Assembly: GCF_016859285.1 (NCBI RefSeq)
Contig: NC_053416.1
Location: 311,001-375,000, forward strand
Source: Xiphias gladius
Taxonomy: Eukaryota; Chordata; Actinopteri; Istiophoriformes; Xiphiidae
DNA: 64,000 nucleotides
Direction of reading: 5' to 3'
The position numbers and the translations under genes are program-made. Shown here in pieces: positions 1-12,400 of the stretch. Position 1 is the first letter of the stretch. Every line of letters begins with the position of its first letter. Below the pieces are notes generated by a model. It did not search any database, had not been told where the DNA came from, and worked only from the letters and a program-made list of their open reading frames with translations.

Positions 1-3000
1 TACGGCCTTGGAGAGATACCACAGTGTTTCTGTAGGTAAGAGCCTGTCTGTCTACCTGTCTGTCTGTCCGTCCTACCTGTCTGTCAATAGCCACGACACT
101 ACTTCTACTATTGCTTCTACCACTGCTGCTGCTGTTACTATTATTACTGCCAGTACTTACTACTGTGTCTACTAAGTGTTGTGGATACCTCGGGCACAAG
201 TACTAGTAGTATTAGTGCACCTGTCTGTAGTAGTAGTTGCAGTACTAGTAGTACTGCAAGTATTGCCACTAATTCTAGTATAACAGACAGTTCTACATCA
301 GCTTTCGGTTTACTGTATAATGTCAGTATTGCAGCAGTACTCCAGCTGAGTGTACTGCAGTACCTGACAGCACCGTCGGAGCCCCTGCGGTCTTAAGTTC
401 TCCAGAGACGGAGCGGTTGGTGGTCATGGTAACGATCTTGCCTCATTAGAACGGGGCATGAATATTAATGAGGAGGGTGTCGCCCAGGGCTCAGCTCATT
501 TACATATTAGATGATCCTCAGCGGATATTACTGCTCAGCTCAGACACACACTGTAACACACACAGTGCTGTCATGTGCAGAAGTCATAATTCCGACCGAG
601 TTTCTCATTATTTTTACTCAGCCAGACTTTTTTTTACTCAGAGTCGTAATATTAACGTAGGATTTAAATATTTTCATGTAAAATCTCACGGTTTTGACAG
701 TAACTCTCAAATCTTACTGAAAAAGATTTTTTTTACTTACTAAGTCAATGTAGATCTCATTTTCATTCAAGAGGTCGTAGTTCTTACTCCGACAGTCTTT
801 AACGGAGACTGAGACAGTCACGAATTTCACTGAGAAAGTCGTAATTTTGATTTATCATCATTTTTTCACACAGATTATTTCGATCGTCAGAAGTTAAAAA
901 GTTGTAACGCGTCTCATGTTTCTGAATGTCCACACACACCTGATGTTTGTGTGTGTGCTGTAATTTTCCTTCCATTCCACAGTTAATGCTTTGTTTTCTT
1001 TTAATCAAGGACACACACACAGGCAAGCTGTTATTAGCACATGGTGACAGACAAATTGCTGAACAGTAAATGTGTATGTGACTGAAAGTTAACCCTCCAA
1101 CAAAAGGTCAACAAGTGTGTGTGTATAACGGGAGAGGCTGTTTACTCTGAGACGGACTCTGATTTACGAAGTGAGCTGTAATTTGATTATGTCATTAATT
1201 AGAGGGGGGTGGGGTGGGGGAGAGGCTGCCATAGGAAGACAGAGAGAGAACCACGGCTGACTCTGATTGGCTGACACACCTGTCAATCATCAGTACAAGC
1301 TTTTATTTTATCTTTATTAACATTTATTTGACTTCTAATACAGATTCAGCTCCATGAATACAGCTGTAAATGTTTGTCACGTTTTCCTTCATGTGGATTG
1401 GATAATACCTGTGACTCACCCGGTGTTGTGTTTTTCAGGATGTGTGCTGTGTTCGGAGGAATCTACTGTCTGAGACACTCGGTCCACTGTCTGCTGGTCG
1501 ACAAGGACACCAACAGGTACCAGTACTACTCACTGTACTACTGATACTACTCAGAGTACTGTGGATACTACGAGTACCACCATGGTTTGGTTTTAACATT
1601 GGTTTTGATTCACTTACCAAAACAACAAAGTTTTTGCTTTTCTAACTTTGTTAAAGCAGGACAGATTTGACCTGTGATTTACAGCTGAAAAGAAGTCTGT
1701 CCTTCTGCAAAGACTGGACTAAATGTAGTTGAAAAGTTTAAGTGTTAGATTAAAACATGTGGCCGAGCTGTGTTCAAAGCCGTTGTAAAATACTCTATAA
1801 ACGCATTACATCAGTATTTTACTGCGCCAAACAAATTCTATCAAATGTCTAATTTTGTATTACATTTTACATTCTGAGTGGGCTAGGTGTGGATGAGTGG
1901 TGGGAAAAGATGGACAGAATAGAGGAGGAAGATAAAAAAGAAAGGAGACACGCAGAAATGAACGACAGAGAAACCGAAGAGCTGGAAAAGCCGGTAAACA
2001 AAGCTGGGGCCGTTCGCTGTTTTTCAGATCTGGTGCGACGAGAAAGATCTGGCTATTGACTTTAAAACAATCACCGTATAGGAGCTAAACCAGGTTCTCT
2101 GTCGGTTTCGTGCCACCATGGTGTCAGCAGTTATGTCGGCCTACGTGCAGGACGTAACCAGTAGATCAAAGATCCACCAATCAGCCGATCCTGGTGTCTG
2201 TTATATTCTTCAGTGGCCAAGTCAGTCACCTGACCTCAACCCAACTGAGCATGATTTTCACTTCCTAAAGACAAAACTGAGGGCGGAAAGACCCACCAAC
2301 CAGCAGCAACTGAAGGCAGCTGCGGCAAAGGCCTGGCAAAGCATCTCAAGGAGGGAAACTCAGCATTTGGTGACGTTCATGGGTTCCAGACTTCAGACAG
2401 CCACTGAGTGCAAAGGGTTTTCATCCAAGGTCCCTGGTCCTGTCTCCTCTAGTAGTAGAGTCCACAGACTGAGTGACCACTGTCACTTGATTAAAGTCCC
2501 TGGAGATCATGAAGAAGCACTGGGGGGCAGAGTCTGGAGTCTCGTGGTAACAGAGTGGATGATATCACAAGAGGTTGCCGGGTTAGTTGGGGGGGTCTAA
2601 ACAACAACCGAGATGGCAGGTGAGAACTCCACAGGATGTAGTACGGACGTAGCCCCGCGGCTAACGGTTCAACGTCAACGTTCCTTTACGGCGACGTGAC
2701 CTGGGTGGAACCGTCAATCCACTGAGTTCTGCAGGGATGTCCGTCGTGCCGGTGTGCGATCAGCTGATCCCTAGCGTAGACCGTGGAGTTGCAGCGTTGC
2801 TGAAAGGAAGCGTTCAGAAAGGTAGCTGAAGAAGTTATTTCATGGCGAAAGAAACAGACCAGAACTCTCTCTACAGCATGTTTAGAGTGGGCCCAGCTTA
2901 CATAAGGCGTAATAACTCGTTTGTTTATCTGTATAATCAGTAAAAGACGTATAACTGGTTCCAGCTGTGATCAGATCTCAGTGTTTAACGTTTTTGTTAA

Positions 3001-4317
3001 TACAACAACTATTCTTACAGCTGTAATAATGATATAAAATATGTCTTCCTAGGAGAAGTTAGAACAAATATTAAACATTAATAAACATTTATACATGTTC
3101 TGGGATGTGTGAGCAATATAATCTGTTAGAAACCAGTGTGTGTATTTCAGTTTTATTCTGAAAATCTGCACTCAGCCTCACATAACAGAGGATTCAACAT
3201 TTGAATTACACGGCTACACGGCTTCCTACATTATTATGGTATTAAAACTCCCTTCAAATTTATAAAATGTCATTACAGTTGTGGAGCCCGGCTTAAGAAG
3301 CTTCGCTCTGCCTCACGCTGACTCTTTATGACAACAACTAAGAGAACAGGAACATGTGCTCACAACGAGCCCCCCAGACGCCATCGTAGACAGTCACATG
3401 TGAAAAGAGCCAAGTGGAAATGAAGAGTCACGTTTGTCCAGCTGCTCAAGCTGAACACTGACAGTTTTCACTCCGAATAATCAAAGTAATTATACATTCA
3501 GATTTCTGTGTTCATATATTTATAGCTACTGCGAGGACACACAGTTGTAAATAACATTACTACAGTAACACCCCCAGTAGTGTTTAGTGCATTATAGTGT
3601 GTTATGAACCATTTATAATAATATAACATTATAATGGCAGGGAGTTAAAGTGTTAACAATAAGGTCTTATGTCAGTGTCCCTTCATTTTCATGGTATTCA
3701 GTGATATACCCAAAAAATGAAGAAATTCAACAGACAGGTAACAAACAGAGGTGTGTGTGTGTGTGTGTCTGTGTGTGTGACCTTCCTGTTAAAAGCAGTG
3801 ATCGGACGATAATTTATGATCAGTAAAATATTCAGTTTATGGAGAGGAAATGAACTCATAATTTAACCTCTGATCCTCTTCATCTCCTCCTCCTCCTCAC
3901 ACCAGTTTGCGGCCTCGTCAGCTGCCTGATTGAATGATTGATTGACACGCACACAGGTCACCTATAGAAGGTCACACACACATCATCTGTTGTCATGCTG
4001 ACATTAGCCTGTTAGCCTGTTAGCAGGTTGGCACGTTGCTCCTGTTAGTCACCAGGTAGCTGATTCACCTGTAAAACCAACGTGTTAACAATCAATCTGC
4101 TGAACCAGCTGTGACCAGCTCCTGTTCTCAGTGTAGCCGTGGGTGTTCAGACGACTACCACTGGGTCACTGTGATACTGAATCTGGATCTAGAAATGCTA
4201 ACAGTGCTAAAAGGCAGCGGGAGCTCTAACTCTGTGTGTGTGTGTGTTGTTATTAGTCTATTATAGTTATGTGTGTGTGACCTTCTGGAGGCCCCCAGTA
4301 TATACACACACACATAA

Positions 4318-4351
<34 letters not shown>

Positions 4352-6091
4352 CAGAGGTTATGGATGAGCTTTTGTGCGCATCATTATTCCCAATAATAGG
4401 TTTCAGCAGCGCATCAGTGTGAGAGAGACAGACACCCTTGAAAAGCTGCCGAGTCTGGCCGAAAGATTTATTGTTTTTATATTGAAATTAAGATTTAAAA
4501 GAGTGAAATATTCAAAACACCACAGCTGCGATTGTAATTAAAACTCACCGCACAGTGTGTTAAAGGTTCAGTCTGCGACATTTCAGTCCACTGGCTCTGA
4601 GGTCAGCTGCGCCTAATTAATGTATCTCGGTGATCAGCCGCAGGGATTAGTCACTTCATCAATTAGCTTCGTCCCCTCCCTCTTTGTTTCAGGTGTAAGG
4701 CGGTGATTGACAGCCGAGGACAGCGAATCAGCTGCAGCCACTTCGTGGTGGAGGACGGCTACGTGGCGGCGGAGAGGAAGAAGGTGGCCACACCCACCAG
4801 GTGAGGACCTACAGGTCACAGCCAGTAAACAAACACCGATCAGCTACAACATGAAAACCGGTCTCTGCTTTAATGGTGGATACTGTAAACAAGGGTCAGA
4901 AGTAGAAACCTCTCCGTTTTAAGGGGACATGGAGTGCACCCCACCGATACTCACCAAAGCTGCCACCAAGAAACAGTCTAATATGACCCCCCCGTGGCCC
5001 CCCCAGCACCTCGAAACCACGTCTAGTAACACCTCAGCAGAACCACCAAACGACCATTTAACAACACTCAATAAAACTTCCAGGTGAGTTTAGCGCAGGT
5101 ACATTTTCTGCAGGGAGTTGAGTCTTTTCTAGTAAACTGGAGCTGCCGATGTCTGACCAGTTACATCCAGTTTCCCCTGGGTTTTGTTGGACCGGTTCAA
5201 AACCAGTCAAACTGTGACCTGCAGTTTGTGGACTCGAGTTTCACACCAAAGGAGGATCTGATTATTACCTGACTGATCCTGTGTTTTTGTTTTTTGGGGG
5301 GGTCCATATTGATAATTGAGCGTTTTAAAAATCCAATAATGATGTTTTAGTCAATATTAACACACAACCCATAATATCAAGACTTCTGATCAGGTTCCCT
5401 TAACTTTGTTATTTAACAGTTGGCACCTGGAATGTGCCGATCAGAAGGTTTTACAATATAAAGACAAACTAGTCTCTGCTCTGGTGGACAAACAGAAGCT
5501 GACGCCGTCTCTAAATGTTGGTTTAACATCTCGCTACTTCCCTCTCTCGTCAGTTATCGGCTGATATATCTGTAATGACTGATATGGACTGATGCATGGG
5601 GATATAGATCTGATGCTGACGTGTCCCCGTCTCTCCAGGTTCCTCAGCAGAGCTGTGCTGATAACGGACAGCTCCGTTCTGCCCAGCGACTCAGACCAAC
5701 AGGTAAATCGTGTTGACGAGGCCTTCGTCAGTTTAATGTTCTGCCTTTTCTTTATTAGTCCACCTTCTCTATGTTCTTAGCCACCTGCTGTCAGTGGCTC
5801 ATAGACGTCAGCAGTTGCGGAGACGTTTCCCTTTGGTCCGGACGGAAACGTCTCCGCAGCCGCTGCATGGACGGTGATGAAATGCGGTTCGGGCGTTCTC
5901 GTTCCCCTCGGGATGAACGGCGGTACCTCCATGAGTGAACAGGCTAGAGAGGCTTCCGCTGTCACTGTGAATTATGGGATTGATTTAAATGTATGTCAGA
6001 AGAGAAGAAGAAGAAAAGAGACAAATGAAGTCAAATAAAAAAAGTCAATTACTGAAGAAAGAGAAAATCCCTCAGTTCATCTCTCCGTCTG

Positions 6092-6124
<33 letters not shown>

Positions 6125-6408
6125 TCACTAATTAGGTGGGAGTTAAATATTGAAATATTGAATTAAGTTTGGTCAGAGAATTATGATGTTTCATAGATCT
6201 GCTGAGTGTGTGTGTGTGTATACTTGTTCTTATATCCCGATGGGGACTTGTGTCACCATGGGGACAAAAGTTGAGGTCCCCACGAGTAGAGGCTGCAGGT
6301 CGGGGGCTCAGACCTGGTTGTAGGATTCAGGTCAGAGTCAGGTTTACGTTAGGGTTACGGGCTAGGGAAAGCATTAATGTCAACGAGTGTCCTCACAACG
6401 AATGTAAT

Positions 6409-6469
<61 letters not shown>

Positions 6470-9400
6470 AGCCGGCAGTGTTCAGCGATAAGATGAAACT
6501 AATCTGCTTTTCACTCTAAGGTTTTTCAGTACTGACATTTATCTCTGGTTAAAGTCTGGAACTTTTGTCTACTTGTCTGTCTGGTCAGGTTTCCATGGTA
6601 ACTGTTCCTCCAATAGCAGCAGGGTCTCCGGCGGCGAAGATGGTGGAGCTCTGTCCGTCCACGATGACCTGCATGCCTGGAACCTGTGAGTCTAACACAC
6701 CTGGACAGTTACCTGCTGGCAGTGACCGGTCGCCGTCGCCTCATCAGACAAACCATCCTCCTCATTTCAGATCTTTTCATCTCAGTTCTCAGCTCCTCTC
6801 ATTTTACATCATCTTTTATCTGTTGTCATTATATCATTTCTCATGCACTATTTTAATTAATTTCATCTTTCTGTATCTAATCTTAATCATTTTATCTTTT
6901 CTGATTTCCTTATCTCAACTATTCTCACTTTACTAATCTAATAGCACCATAATTTATCATCTTTAATAATCTCATGTCTCATTTTATTCTAGCTAATCTC
7001 ATCTCAGATTCGTAATCTTAAATCGTACTTTTTCATTTTCTTAATCTTTGTTGTGATCTTTTCTAACCCAAATTTATTCTGTCATCTCATTCTTTGTAAA
7101 TTATCTCAACCTCGTCTCATCTTTCATATCAAGGTATTTGATTTCAAGTTTTCTTTGTAATTTTATCACCTTTATCTAATTTTTCATTTTATTGAATCGT
7201 ACCTCATCCCACCTTCCTACTTTTCTCATGTCTCATTCACCTCCATATCATAGTGTATTTTACTTCACCTCATCTCATTTTCTCTTTATAATGTTTCATA
7301 TCTTATCACTACCTCTCACATCTCATCCCCACTTCACAATGCTGTTGTATCCTGTCGGTTTGTTTCTCACTCTTAATCAACCTCATTCCCATCTTTTTAT
7401 CATTTCACCTCATTTCTTGTTTTATCTTTTTCAGTATGTCTTTAGTCTTGTCTCTTATCTCGTTGTATGTCATTTCCTCTATTTTATCTTACCTCATTTT
7501 TGGTGTCTTATTTCAATGATCATATTTCATCATCAATTTATCATTTACTGTCATTTAATCTAGTCTTGTGTCATTTTATTGCTCATTATCTTTTTACCTC
7601 TAATCTTCCCGTATCCTGAATGACACATATTCAGTTCCTATGAGATTAGCATATTATGGCTGTTATTTGCTGTGTTGAAGGGTCCTCGGGGAGGTTTTGG
7701 GAGCCTTTATCTTCACACAGCTTTAACAGTATATTAATGATATGAAAGATTTGAAGCACGAGTAGATGATGAGTGTGATAGTCTGAGAGTTAGTCTCGTC
7801 TGAAACTCTGCAGCTGAAAATCCTCCAGTGTCCTTGAAAAGAAACTGATGAATCCACCAACAGAAACACAGATTAATGACCAACACACACATGCAGCAAG
7901 AGTGCGTGTGTGTGTTACGCCTGTCACATCATCTTCATCATCATCTTCTTCTTCTGTGTTGTCCCGATGCTGCAGTGTGATTGGTTACTGAGTCAGTGGG
8001 CCTGAACGCCTTGAAAACAAAACACCATTTATCTAAACTCTCTCACACAGTCGCCTCCTCTAAACAAAGGTGTTCGTATCCGCTGTAGAGTCTGACAAAA
8101 ACCTTTTTAGGAGCAGATCAGAATCCAGGTTTCATTTCCCTTCATTTCATTTTTCAAATCTCAGGCTTTTGATGTCATTAATTTGTCTTTAAATTGTATT
8201 TATGGGGTCTGAATTCAAAGCCTAAACATAAAATTTTACAAACACGAAGTCTGATGTGATTAAATTCTTTCTCCTGCTTGGCCAGAACTGGTGGATTCCT
8301 GCAGCAGGAGACTCAGATGTTTTGTAAACCCGGTGCTTTATACAGAGCCCTGAATAAACGGACTGTTCTGTTTGTTCTGAAGCAGACGTGTTCGCTGTCT
8401 GACACTGGGAACCTCCGAGGAGGTCGCGAGGGTCCTTGAAAGGATTCCAGGGAACATTTATAGGAGATATCTTTGAGTAGATTTTAGGGACCTCTAAGGG
8501 AGGTTTCACAGTTGATGGTGCGGAGGTTCTAAGGGGTCTTTTGGAGTTTCCGGGAGGACGTGTGTTTGCAGGTTCCCTGAGGAGAATCTCGGGTTCTTGA
8601 TTAGGTTCAGGCAGTTGTTAGGAGGATGTTCTGGGGTCTTTGAGGCCCATTGACTTGGTAAGCAGCGCCCTCTACGGGACAGTGTTTCAGTGTGGAGATG
8701 ATTAAATGTTTCGATACCAGAATACGAATAACCAAAACCCCATCAGACTTCGGTCGGCGTGTTACCATGGAAACCACACTCATCAGATGAAGTTGTGTGA
8801 TGAGACATAAATATGTATAAATGTATATGTCTTCTGTCTCTCTGTAGATCTGGTCCACCTCACGTGTCAGTCAGTTGGCTCCGCCTATGAGGACCTGTCG
8901 CCGGTGGTTACCAGGATGTTCCACACGCCAGAGTCACATGACCGAGGTGCACACGCGCACACGCTCACTCCGCAGCCTGTAAACTTTCTCTCCTCTCTGA
9001 CCTCCTCCTCTTCTTCTCTTTGTCTTTAAATCATTCATCACTTTCTTCTGTGGTTTTAATTATAACAGGAACAACCTCCAGGATCTCACACACACACGCA
9101 TTCAGGATGGATGGATGCAGGTATGAAGATTCATCAAAGGTGATGAGGGAGGAGGAGAAAAGCTTCTCTGTCATGTTTCAATTCAAGTTTCTGTTAAACT
9201 GTAAAACTGCAGCTTCAGCTCCTTCCACATTCAGCCTCTGATGGATCTACAGCCGCAGCTAATTATTGTTTTAATTATTAGTTAATCTGCTGATTACTTT
9301 TACGATTCATCGATCAATCATTTGGTCTAAAAGACGTACAAAAATAGCGAAAAGTGTCCCTCACAATTTGCCAGCACAAAAAGTGACATCTTTAAACGGA

Positions 9401-12400
9401 CTCCATTGTACAGAGTGGCATTTCTAATATTTTGTCCACCCGGTCAGAATATTAGAAACACCTCTGAACACAATGCAGTCCAGCACAGCACAACCTGAAG
9501 CAGAATTATCACCTTTCTGACAACGTCAACACAAAGTGAACATTTGTAGCATTCATGTCGGAGCCGCATGAGACTGTACAGGTGTACCTAATAAAGTGAA
9601 CACTGAGCGTATTTCGCATAATCATAGGCAAGGGGGGGAAAAGTAATAATGTTGAGTATTTATAAAAATGAAGTATGTGTAGATAAGAAAAAGCAAGAGC
9701 ATGTGACAAAACAGAATACGTACGACACTAAAAGTTAAATATTCAGTAAAAAAAAAGTGACTCCGAGTCGACTCCAGTCCTACTGTCCCCAAACTTAAGG
9801 TATCATTTCATACGGTCGAAAAGACGGTGTCCCCGAAGAGGGTGGTTTTTACACGAGTCCCCAAAGTGGGCCTGAACGTGCGTGTGTGTGGACCCCTCAG
9901 TGTTTCTGTATGTTAATCTGACATTTCATCACTGAGACTGACATTTAAGGCCTCGGTATGACAAACATAACAAACAGAGAATAAAAAAGAAAATGACTCC
10001 CAACAAAACACTACAGTAAAGTTGGAGGCAGACGCTACAGCTGAACAGTTAACAAGTATTATATTATCCCTGCTATACTAATGACAGTCTGTGTCCATTA
10101 AATTATTATTATTTTGAACATAATATCAAAAAGCAACATAATGAATAGAAAGGGGCAGATAGGACACTAACAGCAGAGTTTAAAAAAAACAAACCATCAT
10201 CACTGGACAGACCTACAGAAAACAACAAGACCACTGTTGTTACAGGTTCACAGATGGTAATAAATGATGGTGGTTACCTCGGACAGTCCCTTAAATCATC
10301 GTACACAGTGTGCTGCAGTGTTCAGTTGCTCATAAGTTCACCTCTTTAACACAAACACACAGATGTTTCCACATCGGTACTCAAACCTACAGATTCCTTT
10401 CTCATAACATTTCTCTCTCTCTCATTTTAATCAGCTTTTGGATACTTTGAGCCCGTCAATTGTTTTTTAACTGAAACACGATCTGTGTAAAATCTTAATT
10501 TGAGAGTCTTTGAGCTAATTAACAGCGCGTTGGCTCTCCAAAAGAAGTTTTATTTCCCCACAGACCCACACAGTGATTAATGTATGGACGTATATGAAGC
10601 TTGATTAATCTTCTAGGGAAGACTGTCTGAAAATGTGAGAAGTTGTCTCCATATTCACGTCTGCTCTTTGGATTCCAGAGGAAATTCAACAGCACATCGT
10701 ACAAACCATTTTTTTTTAAAAAGGACCCCAGTCCTTACAGTCTGCTGCACCTCCTCCTCCTCTAATTGACATTTGACTAACAACCTCTTTGACATTCTTC
10801 ACTTGACACCTCCCTCCCTCCCTTCTCTTTCTTTTGTTCCTGTCTTTTTAAAGGGTAGCTTAGATGTCTGAGTCCTCAGGTGGCTGTGTGTCAGATTAGC
10901 GCTTGGTGCTGACACAGTACAGTTATCTAATTTCACGAACAGTCATGTAAGCGGTTACAATTTTTAACTCGGGATTACGTTTCAGTTCGATTCGCTGTTT
11001 GACGGAGAGTTGATATCAGTCGGTGTCTGTGTTCAGTGGACGGACCGGTAACTCCAAGCTCTTCTTATCTATATGTTGTTTTCTCCCATGTTCTTTTCCC
11101 TTCACGGTGGGTTAGCCGATCATAGCTCGGTCCAGTCCGGGACCGGTAGCGGTGCATTCGTGGGTGCGCTGCTGCCGCGCAGGGTCACCAGAAAGATGAT
11201 TGGAGCGCGCAGGAAGACAAATGAGCAGCGCAGCCAATCAGAAAAGGACAGTTTAGATGATGTCACTGTCTCCTCTTTTTTCGTCAACGAAAATTCGGAG
11301 ATATTTTGGTAAACTTTGTTTTTTAAACTACATTTTACACCAGTTTTTTTCGTCAACGATATTACGTGTTGATGTAGTTCATGTTAAATGACGCCTCGTC
11401 TCAGTCGCAGAAAAAAAGCTTGTTGACGAACATGTTTAGTCATAGTTTACGTCAACAAAGTTAAGAGTAGTTGACACAAAATTAATTGGCAACTATTTAA
11501 GTAATCGTTGGCAATTTTTGCATAAAAAAGACAAACGTTTGCTGGTTCAAGCTTTTCTTTGTTATATATCAGTAAACTGAATCTGCTGGTCGGGCAAAAC
11601 AAGACGTGTGAAGACTTCACCATGGTCCTTGGTCTTTTCACAGTTGTCTGGCATATTATAGACTCAACGATTGATCAGATTGATTTATAATGACAATAAT
11701 TGTTAGTGGCAGCCCTAGATGAGGTTAAAGCCTGGACGGTCTGTGACTCTTATGACCAACAACACGTGTTCACACTCACCTGAGGTCTGATTTGCAGGTT
11801 TTCATTTGGCTTGGAAATCCTTCTTTAAGAAATCTTGAATCTCTACCGAGTTCACAGACGAAGCAGCGGCTTAATAACTCAGACGTCTGTTACTTGTCTG
11901 TGTTCCTGTCTGTAGAGAAGCGTCCCTCAGTACTCTGGTGTGTGTACTTCAACATGGCTGACGGATCGGGGGTTGAGGTTGAAGGTCACGACCTCCCGTC
12001 TAACGTGTACGTGTGCTCCGGACCGGATGGAGGACTGGGACATGAACACGCCATCAGACAGGTGAGACTCACACACCCCGGGTCAAAATGGCTGCTACTG
12101 TGAATAGTTGAGTGAGCAGAAGATGAACTTTATGCCTTTTGGAAATCAGTTCAAGATGACACAGTCTCTTCAACACTTAAATCCAAATGAGTCTTTTATT
12201 TTTGTTTTGTAAAAGTTTAAAGTGAAAAAGGGGTTTGAGCTCGCAGAGAACTGTTACCAAGGTCTCAGACCTTAATTAGCTTGTCGGGGCTGTGGCTCGT
12301 TCACAGTCGTCGTTAGCAAAGGCCAGGTGATGCTAATGTCAAAGCTTTACAAATACTCTTCACTCCTCAAACCTCGTCCCAACAATCAGCAGCCATGGGC

